Assembly: GCA_964420145.1 (NCBI GenBank)
Contig: CAYQRB010000027.1
Location: 1-12,731, forward strand
Direction of reading: 5' to 3'
DNA length: 12,731 nucleotides
From: JAJTYI01 sp964420145
Lineage (GTDB): Bacteria > Patescibacteriota > Dojkabacteria > B142 > OLB20
Every line of letters begins with the position of its first letter. The first letter of the stretch is position 1. Position numbers and translations under genes: made by a program. This document shows, piece after piece, positions 1-6,568 of this stretch. Under the pieces are notes generated by a model. It was not told the origin of the DNA. It was given only the letters and a program-made list of their open reading frames with translations, and did no database searches.

Positions 1-236
1 ATGGAGTTCGTCATCACAAAACAGAGATTAAAATTAATGATATGAAGTTACTTGATGATAAAGGAAAGAAAGGTATTGGACTAGATGAGGCAAAAAAGGC
101 TGCTGAAGATGGAGATGAGGATATGGCTTTAGAAGCAAATTCTGAAGATGTAGAGATAGGTGATGAGGATCCAAAAGTTTCAAAAGAGTACGAGGAAGAT
201 AATCAAAAAGAAGATGCAGGAGAAGATCTTTTTTAA
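1..236 (+). CDS. ssb: Single-stranded DNA-binding protein SSB, C-terminal part (5' end outside window)
   Basis: SSB coats single-stranded DNA during replication, repair and recombination, and recruits partner proteins through its C-terminal tip. The frame is open from the window edge (first whole codon at base 3). It begins with GVRHHKTEIKINDMKLLDDK, which matches the last beta strand of the SSB OB fold, where families usually read like 'TEVVADNMQFL'. About 55 very acidic residues follow, rich in Glu and Asp, and the protein ends in GEDLF. That resembles the acidic SSB tail, whose last residue is normally Phe. An internal ATG at 42 is not the real start because homology continues upstream of it. 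rpsR follows 9 bp downstream, in the common bacterial order rpsF-ssb-rpsR. The fold assignment rests on a short stretch plus context and tail chemistry. Confidence 0.85.
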   Translation, partial: GVRHHKTEIKINDMKLLDDKGKKGIGLDEAKKAAEDGDEDMALEANSEDVEIGDEDPKVSKEYEEDNQKEDAGEDLF

Positions 237-245
237 TAAAAAAAT

Positions 246-488
246 ATGGTAAAAAAGAATACAAAGAAAAAAATAAAAAAACTTCCAAAACCATCTTGTC
301 CTTTTGGTAGAGATAAAAGCAAAATAAACTATAAAGATGTTTACAAGCTCAAAAAATATATTACAACTAGAGGGAGACTGATTCACCCAGATAGGACTGG
401 TGTTTCGCCTTCATGTCAAAGAAAGTTGGCTCGGGAAATTAAAAAGGCAAGGTATATGGCATTACTTCCATATAACGAGCTTACTTAA
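246..488 (+). CDS. rpsR: 30S ribosomal protein S18
   Basis: S18 is a primary component of the 30S platform and binds next to S6. The protein has 80 residues, a normal length. The diagnostic core is complete: INYKDVYKLKKYITTRGRL (about 27-45), then the 'RTGVSPSCQRKLAREIKKARYMALLPY' type C-terminal block (50-76) that contacts rRNA. The first 13 residues are Lys-rich. Of the cysteines seen in zinc-type S18 proteins, only C18 and C57 remain, so a full zinc site is unlikely. It follows ssb by 9 bp and has no recognisable Shine-Dalgarno sequence, so it is probably read as part of the ssb operon. rplI (L9), often next in other bacteria, is not present downstream. Confidence 0.96.
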   Translation: MVKKNTKKKIKKLPKPSCPFGRDKSKINYKDVYKLKKYITTRGRLIHPDRTGVSPSCQRKLAREIKKARYMALLPYNELT

Positions 489-513
489 CAATTAATATGC
501 ATTAGACTGCCCA

Positions 514-2454
514 ATGTCATCTGCTTCAAATTATTTTTTAGCGGGAAAGTATTTTGCTAGGACTTTTTCGCTCTCGGGAGAGAACAGTGTTGTAAAAAAT
601 TCTCTTCAACTTTTTCGCCTTCCAGAAAGCTTATATGATTGGTATTTAGGGAAGAATAGTAAAGATTTTCCCAATGATCAGGTTACCCAAATTGTGAGTA
701 TAGGAGATGAGATACTAGAAACTAGACTTAAATTATTTTCAAAACCATTTAATTCCAATATCCTGTATTACGAGTTTAATTATACAGAGATTAAAAGGTT
801 TGCCAGAGGCGAGGTAAATACATATAAGCTTGATGTTGAACAATTATTTCAAAACCAGAGTATTAATAAAAACCTTACTAAATACTTAGTATCGAAAGGG
901 CTTCTACTAGATAGCTTATTTTATCATCCGATAATTGAGTATGATCCAAAGACTTCTATACTGAAAAGTATAATAACTAAGAGTCTTTTTCCTAAACTAA
1001 AATTAGATAAGGATATAGTTATTATTTCAGGGGAGATGATTTGGAGTGGTTGGCTAACTTTAGATGTATTACTTGATTTAATATCTTTTCAGAAAAAAAC
1101 TCAAACACTTGTAATTATTGATGTTTGGGGAATATTTCAACAATTTTTATCTAACGAAAGCCTTTTTAAGGAACTTTCTTCTTTAGACAATCTATATGCA
1201 TTTATTGAAAAGGCGTCATTAAGTATTTTACTTGTAAATAAGCAAGATAATTTTGTCAAAAACATATCCGATTTGTGTCACGGCACTACAATCAAGGGGT
1301 TGTTTAGAAATAGTGAGATAGTTAAAAATTATCCTCAAGGAATATCACATAAACCTGATTATATTTTTATTCAAGAAAGGCAGAAACAAACTTCGAAACA
1401 TATCCCTCTAGGTATGGAGGTTAATCATATAGAAGAATTCCCCTTGAGTATTTTAGGAAGATCACAACTAAAACTAAATCTATTACCCGATACTTTGTTA
1501 CAAAAAGATGAAGGAGTAGAAGTTCTATGGGGAGAGGATATAGGACAGTCTCCAATTATAGAAGAAAAATTTACTAAAATTAAGCTTCCTAAACAAGTAG
1601 CATTATCTGTAAAAACTGGGCAACAAATTAATAAAGATGATGTAATTGGGACTAGAAGTATCTTTAAAGGTCTGATGAAGGAAAAGGTGGTCTCTCTCTC
1701 AAAAGGGAGGATTAATAGTAATTATTTTGGATTAGGGTTACTTAAATATGATATAAGAATTGGAACAGAGGTTTTAAATGCACCTTTCGAAGGGAAAATA
1801 GAAAGGATAAGGAAAGATAAATTTTCAATGGAAATATTAATAAATGCGTATACCTATACAATTTATCCTACTTATTTTACGGGTTTAGATATTTCAGGAA
1901 AGTTGGTCACTTTAAGAGAATTAAAAACAGTTATAGGAGAGAAGATATTATTAGTTAAAGAAGATAGTTTAGGGCAAATAAGTAAAGAGTTAGTTATAAA
2001 AAATAATATAATAGGAATTATAATCATATCGCTTGATTATCTAGACTTGAGGAAATTTACTCAGAGATTACTTGAGGATAAAATTCATTTGACAACTGTT
2101 GTCTTGAACCCATTTTCTATCAAGCAGTTTGAAGAGCAAAACGAAATACTTTTTTTGTATACTACCAATACAGTAGTACTTACATCGGGGAAGGTTGTTT
2201 TATTACTTGCAAAAAGTGAACTGAAGAATATTTATCTACGGTTAAGATCTAAAAAGGAGAAATCTTATAAACCTAGTTTGGTGAAGGGTGATGAGGTTCT
2301 GATTTTTAACTATTCTCTCCAGGATCGTTATGCTAGAATAGAAAAGTTGTCAGAAAAGAATATAATTTTATCTACTAATGGGGGTTTGATAACTACTAAT
2401 TTAAATAATATATCTAAATTTACTATTACTGAATTAAATGCAGAACAAAGTTAA
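514..2454 (+). CDS. Large uncharacterised protein (646 aa) with a possible SH3/KOW-like C-terminal domain
   Basis: I do not recognise a named family. There is no signal peptide or convincing membrane helix. Visible parts are: a mixed N-terminal region (1-160); an alpha/beta stretch with hydrophobic strands DIVIISGEMIWSGW (167-180) and TLVIIDVWG (198-206); a region about 360-445 with VKTGQQINKDDVIG and LNAPFEGKIERI, a pattern like lipoyl/barrel-sandwich hybrid domains; an alpha/beta stretch with NNIIGIIIISLDY (497-509); and a small beta region about 588-637 starting LVKGDEVLIFNY that resembles a KOW/SH3-like barrel. These domain readings are inference from pattern. No catalytic motif (P-loop, HExxH or similar) is seen. 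It starts 25 bp after rpsR and its end overlaps the S41 protease start by 17 bp, which suggests translational coupling. Its position between ribosomal and protease genes does not reveal a function. Being long, intact and in an operon, it is surely a real gene. Confidence 0.9.
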   Translation: MSSASNYFLAGKYFARTFSLSGENSVVKNSLQLFRLPESLYDWYLGKNSKDFPNDQVTQIVSIGDEILETRLKLFSKPFNSNILYYEFNYTEIKRFARGEVNTYKLDVEQLFQNQSINKNLTKYLVSKGLLLDSLFYHPIIEYDPKTSILKSIITKSLFPKLKLDKDIVIISGEMIWSGWLTLDVLLDLISFQKKTQTLVIIDVWGIFQQFLSNESLFKELSSLDNLYAFIEKASLSILLVNKQDNFVKNISDLCHGTTIKGLFRNSEIVKNYPQGISHKPDYIFIQERQKQTSKHIPLGMEVNHIEEFPLSILGRSQLKLNLLPDTLLQKDEGVEVLWGEDIGQSPIIEEKFTKIKLPKQVALSVKTGQQINKDDVIGTRSIFKGLMKEKVVSLSKGRINSNYFGLGLLKYDIRIGTEVLNAPFEGKIERIRKDKFSMEILINAYTYTIYPTYFTGLDISGKLVTLRELKTVIGEKILLVKEDSLGQISKELVIKNNIIGIIIISLDYLDLRKFTQRLLEDKIHLTTVVLNPFSIKQFEEQNEILFLYTTNTVVLTSGKVVLLLAKSELKNIYLRLRSKKEKSYKPSLVKGDEVLIFNYSLQDRYARIEKLSEKNIILSTNGGLITTNLNNISKFTITELNAEQS

Positions 2455-3646
2455 TAATCCTGGAAAGTATTTCTTCTTTTTATTGATTTCTATCATTATT
2501 TTTGTTGCCGGCTTTTATTCTGCAAGGATAGAAATTTTTACCCCAATACTTCGCAACACTCCGAATTACGAGATTAGTGGAGACTTGGTTGCCGACAGGA
2601 AAGAGGTCAATGTTAATCTTTTATGGGAGATATGGAAAATCATAGAAGATGAATATATTGACCCTGATAGAGTAGATGGTCAGAAACTTTTGCATGGTGC
2701 AGCCGGTGGTTTGGTAGATGCTCTTGGTGATAAATATACAAACTTCTTAACTCCTGAGGAGAAACAAGAATACTTAAGCTCAAATAAGCGGGAATTTCAG
2801 GGAATTGGAACTACTCTCGCTAATGAATCCGATTTTGTTGTGATTGAAACTCCGGTAGATGGCTCACCCGCACAAAGATCTGGGCTGAAACCGAAGGATG
2901 TTATTTTAAAAGTAGATGGAGAAGATATGCAAGGAAAAAGTGTGGTGGAAGTAGCAAACCATATTAGAGGAGATGCCAATACTAAGGTAACTATCTCTTA
3001 TTATCGTCCAAGCACGAATGAGACAAACGAGGTTGTAATTATGAGAGAAGTGATTAGTTTAGATATTCTTGAGATTAAAGAGCTTAGTGAAGGAATAACT
3101 TCTCTCAAGGTTTACCAGTTTACTGATGCAGATGTAGAGACCTTTAATCTTGAATGGGACAAAAAGATTGCAGAAATTATAAAACGCAATCCAAAAGGAC
3201 TAGTGATAGACTTAAGAAACAATCCGGGTGGATTTGTTGATTCAGTTAAACATTCTCTGGAAGATTTCCTCCCAAAGGGATCTGTTGTGTTTCAGGAGGA
3301 AACTCGTAATGGGAAGCAAACTAAATTTAAGTCTAGGAGGGAAGGCCAGCTTCAAACTATTCCAGTGGTAGTTCTAGTTAACGAGGGAAGTGCATCTGCA
3401 TCGGAAATCTTTGCGGGAGCAATGCAGGATCATAGTAGAGCCAAAATAGTTGGATCAAAAACAGTTGGTAAGGGGGTAGAGCAAAGATTGGTAAATTTAT
3501 CAGATGGTTCAATGTTACAGATAGTGTTTCAGAAGTGGTTAACTCCAAACGGAAGAAATATAAGTAAAGATGAACCCATAGTTCCTGATATCTTGGAAGA
3601 AGATACGAAACTACAAGAACAGAAGGCTATTGAGCTTCTAAAATAA
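2438..3646 (+). CDS. S41 family C-terminal processing peptidase (CtpA/Prc-like), membrane-anchored
   Basis: This serine protease cleaves substrates near their C-termini on the outer side of the cytoplasmic membrane. Its 402 residues run in the usual order. An N-terminal membrane anchor (about 11-29) is not followed by an obvious cleavage site. An N-terminal helical segment includes GGLVDALGDKYTNFLTPEE. A PDZ domain covers about 118-205 (GIGTTL near 122, SPAQRSGLKPKDVILKVDG near 143-161). The S41 core covers about 208-386. The catalytic set is visible: S320 in NEGSASASEIF, K345 in SKTVGKG, and Q349 four residues on, matching the spacing of the CtpB/Prc Ser-Lys-Gln triad. LRNNPGG (259-265) and WLTPNGRNI (367-375) are also typical. 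Its start lies inside the preceding gene. Its last 20 bp overlap the end of convergent prmC. It is probably full length and active. The natural substrate is unknown. Confidence 0.95.
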   Translation: MQNKVNNPGKYFFFLLISIIIFVAGFYSARIEIFTPILRNTPNYEISGDLVADRKEVNVNLLWEIWKIIEDEYIDPDRVDGQKLLHGAAGGLVDALGDKYTNFLTPEEKQEYLSSNKREFQGIGTTLANESDFVVIETPVDGSPAQRSGLKPKDVILKVDGEDMQGKSVVEVANHIRGDANTKVTISYYRPSTNETNEVVIMREVISLDILEIKELSEGITSLKVYQFTDADVETFNLEWDKKIAEIIKRNPKGLVIDLRNNPGGFVDSVKHSLEDFLPKGSVVFQEETRNGKQTKFKSRREGQLQTIPVVVLVNEGSASASEIFAGAMQDHSRAKIVGSKTVGKGVEQRLVNLSDGSMLQIVFQKWLTPNGRNISKDEPIVPDILEEDTKLQEQKAIELLK

Positions 3647-4526
3647 CTTCAATTACTCTATCTCTGTGAAAGATGTCTTTATGCACCATCATTTTGATAG
3701 GTCTTTGAGATCCTTGCTTAAATAATTCTTTAACTTTTGTAGCCATTGTCGAATGTATTTCCATTAGTAATCTTCCTTTTTGTGAAAGGTTCTGATTCAA
3801 AATATCCACCATTCGTTCGTAGAAAATAAGCCCATCTGCTTGATCTGTTAGTGAGATTATTGGCTCATACTTGATAGATTTAGGAAGTGTTTTATACTCA
3901 GATAGACTAATATAGGGTGGGTTTGATACTATTAGACTGAATACTCCCGTAGGATAGGTTTTTAGGATATCTTGATTTCTTAAAAATAACATTTTCTTTT
4001 TACGAGGCGTTAATATTTTGGTTGCATTTTTCTGGGCAATTTTTAGTGCAGGTTTAGATATATCGGTTGCAACAAACTTAAGATTTGAGTTTGTATTGTT
4101 TAGGATTGAAATTGGAATACAACCTGTCCCTGTCCCGATATCTAAACATCGAATCTCCTGGCTATGAGTAGTTAAGGATTTTAGAAAGTTTAAAGATAAA
4201 TCTATAAGCAATTCTGTCTCTGGACGAGGGATTAGGGTGTTTTGAGATACAATATAATTCTCTTTATAAAAATCAATGTTATTTATTATATATGCGAAAG
4301 GAATATTGTTATTCATCTTGTCTATAACGAAATCGATCTCTTGTAATTGTTTTGCCGTGAGTCTCTTGTCCACATTTAATAAAATATCTGTTCTATCTTT
4401 ATGTATAACACTAGATAATATAGATAAAGCACTTGGATAAAGACCAAAGGGACTCTTTTTTGTTACTTCGGATAGTATTTCTACTATGTCTTGGTAGGTG
4501 AAAGATCTATCTGGTTTTAGTATCAT
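3627..4526 (-). CDS. prmC: Peptide chain release factor N5-glutamine methyltransferase (PrmC/HemK)
   Basis: PrmC uses S-adenosylmethionine to methylate the glutamine of the GGQ motif in release factors, raising termination efficiency. The protein has 299 residues, slightly longer than average. The N-terminal helical substrate-binding domain (1-90) is divergent. The linker motif LIPRPETELLI (98-108) is well conserved. The SAM-binding motif I is LDIGTGTGCIPIS (128-140), followed by the acidic residue in VATDIS (152-157). The catalytic NPPY is at 202-205 in LIVSNPPYISLSEY. These motifs are specific for the HemK family. The gene starts 2 bp after the stop of prfA, its substrate gene, so the two are likely translationally coupled; only a weak purine stretch precedes the ATG. 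The stop is TAG. The 3' end overlaps the S41 protease gene tail-to-tail by 20 bp, with no visible terminator between them. Confidence 0.96.
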   Translation of the reverse strand: MILKPDRSFTYQDIVEILSEVTKKSPFGLYPSALSILSSVIHKDRTDILLNVDKRLTAKQLQEIDFVIDKMNNNIPFAYIINNIDFYKENYIVSQNTLIPRPETELLIDLSLNFLKSLTTHSQEIRCLDIGTGTGCIPISILNNTNSNLKFVATDISKPALKIAQKNATKILTPRKKKMLFLRNQDILKTYPTGVFSLIVSNPPYISLSEYKTLPKSIKYEPIISLTDQADGLIFYERMVDILNQNLSQKGRLLMEIHSTMATKVKELFKQGSQRPIKMMVHKDIFHRDRVIEVILEAQ

Positions 4527-4528
4527 CT

Positions 4529-5566
4529 TTATACCAATAGATTTTGTGAAATATCTTTGAGCATATGATCAATCTCCCCATTCATAATATTGTTGATATT
4601 ATGCCATGATTTTTTAATCCGATGATCGGTAACTCTATTTTGTGGAAAATTATATGTTCGTATTTTATCAGACCTATCTCCGCTCTTAATAGATGTTTTC
4701 CTAGTCTTTTCTAATACTGTATTCCTCCTCTGGACTTCTATATCGTAGAGTTTACTCCGTAGAATTTTCATTGCCTGTTCTTTGTTTTTGTGTTGAGATT
4801 TTCTGTCTTGGCAAGTTACCGAAATCCCGCTTGGCTTGTGGGTTATGCGTATAGCAGAATCAGTAGTATTAACACTTTGGCCTCCAGGTCCACTTGAGCG
4901 GTATGCGAAAATTTCGAGCTCAGAGGGGTTTATTTGCAGTTTTACTTCATCTACTTGAGGAAGAACAACTACAGATACTGCGGATGTGTGTATCCTGCCT
5001 GAGGTTTCGGTTGATGGAATTCTTTGTACTCTATGAACACCACTTTCGAATTGCAGTAGATTGTAGCTCTCAAGAGATGTTATTTCAAAGATGACTTCCT
5101 TAAAGCCCCCTTGTGTTGATTCACTAGCAGAAAGAATATTGGTTTGCCAGCCATTTTGTTTGGAATAGTTTAGATATATTTTTAATAAATCCGATACAAA
5201 TAGGGAAGCCTCTTCTCCCCCTGCACCACTACGAATTTCTATGATTGAAGCTATTTTTCGTTTACCTGTTTCTTGGATTGTCGACAAGAGTTCGTTCTCT
5301 ATATTTTTTAGCAGAGAATTATCATGTGTGATAATATCTCTATAAAAATCCCTATCGGTGGGTGTTTTAGTGATTTTCTCTTGTGCTTCTATGATCTCTT
5401 CTTTTGTGTCTAGGTATTTTTTAGCAAGAATGTAGAGAGGTTTTTTATTTTCGATTTCTTTGTTTAGGGAGAGTATCTTTTTATTATCAGAATAGTTCTC
5501 CGACGAGTTCACTTCGGCTAGGATTTGTTCGTACTGAGATACTATTTCTTTGGCTTTGCTGTCCAT
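4529..5566 (-). CDS. prfA: Peptide chain release factor 1 (RF1)
   Basis: RF1 reads UAA and UAG stop codons in the ribosomal A site and triggers release of the finished protein. Its 345 residues are close to the family norm of about 355-360. Domain 1 is a helical region (1-105). The IRSGAGGEEASLF motif (111-123) is typical. The stop-codon reading tripeptide is PST (184-186) in VQRIPSTETSGRIHTSA, in the PxT form that marks RF1 rather than the SPF form of RF2. The catalytic GGQ is at 228-230 in YRSSGPGGQSVNTTDSA; Q230 is the expected PrmC target. The C-terminal RSDKIRTYNFPQNRVTDHR is also classic. It begins 5 bp after the rpmE stop, with no Shine-Dalgarno sequence, so it probably depends on coupling to rpmE. 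The PST variant of the usual PAT/PVT is conservative. Confidence 0.98.
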   Translation of the reverse strand: MDSKAKEIVSQYEQILAEVNSSENYSDNKKILSLNKEIENKKPLYILAKKYLDTKEEIIEAQEKITKTPTDRDFYRDIITHDNSLLKNIENELLSTIQETGKRKIASIIEIRSGAGGEEASLFVSDLLKIYLNYSKQNGWQTNILSASESTQGGFKEVIFEITSLESYNLLQFESGVHRVQRIPSTETSGRIHTSAVSVVVLPQVDEVKLQINPSELEIFAYRSSGPGGQSVNTTDSAIRITHKPSGISVTCQDRKSQHKNKEQAMKILRSKLYDIEVQRRNTVLEKTRKTSIKSGDRSDKIRTYNFPQNRVTDHRIKKSWHNINNIMNGEIDHMLKDISQNLLV

Positions 5567-5571
5567 GCAGG

Positions 5572-5892
5572 TTACTTAACCTTAGATAGCATGTCTTTTA
5601 AGGTGAGTTTGTTTTGAGAGCTTACAGATGTTGTCCTTTGTCTTCTGTTTTCTTTTTTTAGTTTTTTAGATGAGACACGATTAGTATCTGCTGATTTTCT
5701 TTTTTCTTCAAATTTTTTAACAAGATTTTCTGAATCTACAATTCTGTGTTTCCCTGTATAAAAGGGATGACTTATATTGGTTACTTCTGAAGTTATGTCT
5801 TCTTTTGTACTAGGGATGGTAAAACTACTTCCTGACGAAAGATCGGTAACTTTTGCATTCATATATAATTGTGGATGTATTTCTTTTTTCAT
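5572..5892 (-). CDS. rpmE: 50S ribosomal protein L31, zinc-free type with C-terminal extension
   Basis: L31 sits on the 50S central protuberance and forms an intersubunit bridge. The N-terminal 70 residues match the family: MKKEIHPQLY, then SSGSSFTIPSTK (where C+ forms carry CxCG), then SHPFYTGKHRIVDSENLVKKF (42-62, where C+ forms have a CxxC just before HPFYTG). All zinc cysteines are absent, so this is a C-minus form. The protein has 106 residues against about 70-90 usually. The extra tail (about 70-106) is Lys, Arg and Ser rich (for example KKLKKENRRQR), possibly for rRNA contacts. It is first in the rpmE-prfA-prmC operon, an order seen in many bacteria. It has the only clear Shine-Dalgarno-like sequence in the window (AAGGAG, 5907-5912) and a good promoter just upstream. 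Confidence 0.94.
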   Translation of the reverse strand: MKKEIHPQLYMNAKVTDLSSGSSFTIPSTKEDITSEVTNISHPFYTGKHRIVDSENLVKKFEEKRKSADTNRVSSKKLKKENRRQRTTSVSSQNKLTLKDMLSKVK

Positions 5893-5913
5893 AATCTGAC
5901 CTAAAACTCCTTT

Positions 5914-5942
5914 ATTATAACAATAAATGATTTGTTGTTCAA
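5914..5942 (-). promoter_or_regulatory. Predicted sigma70-type promoter for rpmE-prfA-prmC
   Basis: Read on the minus strand, the -35 box is TTGAAC (5942-5937), the spacer is exactly 17 bp, and the -10 box is TATAAT (5919-5914). The -10 is a perfect consensus and the -35 keeps the TTGA core. Transcription would start near 5907. That gives a leader of only about 15 nt and would place the AAGGAG sequence (5907-5912) at or just before the first nucleotide. The -35 box overlaps the left arm of the inverted repeat at 5940-5960, so a bound protein there could block this promoter. Confidence 0.65.
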
Positions 5943-5975
5943 CAGATTAAGTATCTGTTGGTAAACTTATTGTTA
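5918..5975. repeat. Nested inverted repeat in the divergent intergenic region
   Basis: The inner pair is perfect: CAACAGAT (5940-5947), a 5-nt loop TAAGT, then ATCTGTTG (5953-5960). An outer perfect 9-bp pair encloses it: TAACAATAA (5918-5926) and TTATTGTTA (5967-5975). The two pairs are offset by about 3.5 bp in centre, leaving a 13-nt and a 6-nt side. No T-run follows on either strand, so it does not look like an intrinsic terminator. It overlaps the rpmE -35 box and lies just upstream of the forward -10, which suits an operator for a dimeric regulator or a DNA hairpin. The function is inferred. Confidence 0.6.
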
Positions 5976-5990
5976 ATGTTATAGTATAAT
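5958..5990 (+). promoter_or_regulatory. Candidate forward promoter for the 6015 gene and dnaB
   Basis: The best forward signals are TATAGT (5980-5985), with TTGGTA (5958-5963) 16 bp upstream, or the perfect TATAAT at 5985-5990, which lacks a well-spaced -35. Either would start transcription about 15-25 nt before the ATG at 6015. This is the only gap upstream of the 6015-dnaB pair, so a promoter is expected here, but the exact boxes are uncertain in such AT-rich DNA. Confidence 0.4.
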
Positions 5991-6014
5991 TCGTTAATTA
6001 TAATCAATCATAAG

Positions 6015-6563
6015 ATGAAAATTAAAAAAAATAAAGAAAATCTTGTCATTAGCACAGACAATAAAGAAGTTGTAATTTTAAAGGAATTTGATCGAGAGCT
6101 TTCAAGGAGTAATCTCGTAATTAATCTAACCCAAGAAAGTATTCAGGACAATAGTGTAATAAGCGTTCCTGGTGAATATGAAGTAGCTGATGTTCTAGTT
6201 AATGTATTTAGTTGTGGGGAAAACTTAGATAAACCGGAAATTATTTTTATAGATAGTGATGAAAATATCCGTATTTTATACTTAGCCGAAAATGTTGAAG
6301 GAGTCGATAAGTCAATAATTGATAAACTTCCAGAAACAAATATATTACTTATAGATATATCTATGGATAATATAGTAAAAAAATTACAAATAGTAAATGA
6401 TTTAGAACCTGATATTCTTGTTCCTTTAGTTGACAAAAGCATAAGAGATGATCTGGTTAAGGGTTTGGGAGTGGGCAGTGTAGAAGAGTTAGGAGTTCTT
6501 AATATTAGTCATAAAAATTTTACAGAGGAATCTTCAGATCTGTTAGTATACTTTTTGAAATAA
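6015..6563 (+). CDS. Degenerate metallo-beta-lactamase-fold protein (UlaG/COG2220-like)
   Basis: The layout follows small UlaG-like MBL proteins common in Patescibacteria. A beta-rich start is followed by SVISVPGEYEVADVLVNVF (47-65; family 'PGEYEIGGV'). IRILYLAENVEG (85-96) lies where active members have 'AHLGDL'. NILLIDIS (109-116) lies where they have 'LLIPVGG'. EPDILVPLVDKS (131-142) lies where they have 'I.P.HY'. The family assignment is from recalled patterns. The N-terminal His motif, the Asp of 'GD' and the late His ('P.HY') are all missing; the only His (166) is not at a ligand position. Metal-dependent hydrolysis is therefore unlikely, and a structural or binding role is more plausible. 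At 182 residues it is slightly shorter than active relatives. It starts about 25 bp after a candidate promoter and ends 5 bp before dnaB, so the two are probably co-transcribed. Confidence 0.85.
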   Translation: MKIKKNKENLVISTDNKEVVILKEFDRELSRSNLVINLTQESIQDNSVISVPGEYEVADVLVNVFSCGENLDKPEIIFIDSDENIRILYLAENVEGVDKSIIDKLPETNILLIDISMDNIVKKLQIVNDLEPDILVPLVDKSIRDDLVKGLGVGSVEELGVLNISHKNFTEESSDLLVYFLK

Positions 6564-6568
6564 TAATA

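Noticed and set aside
34..386. Two overlapping minus-strand reading frames opposite ssb and rpsR
   Set aside because: They are Leu/Phe-rich antisense readings of Lys/Glu-rich genes with strong family matches on the + strand; there is no independent support.
4894..5094. Plus-strand reading frame inside prfA
   Set aside because: It lies wholly opposite a highly conserved part of RF1 (GGQ region) and has no recognisable motif.
5940..5960. Hairpin as an intrinsic terminator
   Set aside because: No T-run follows on either strand, and it lies between divergent genes where no transcript should end.
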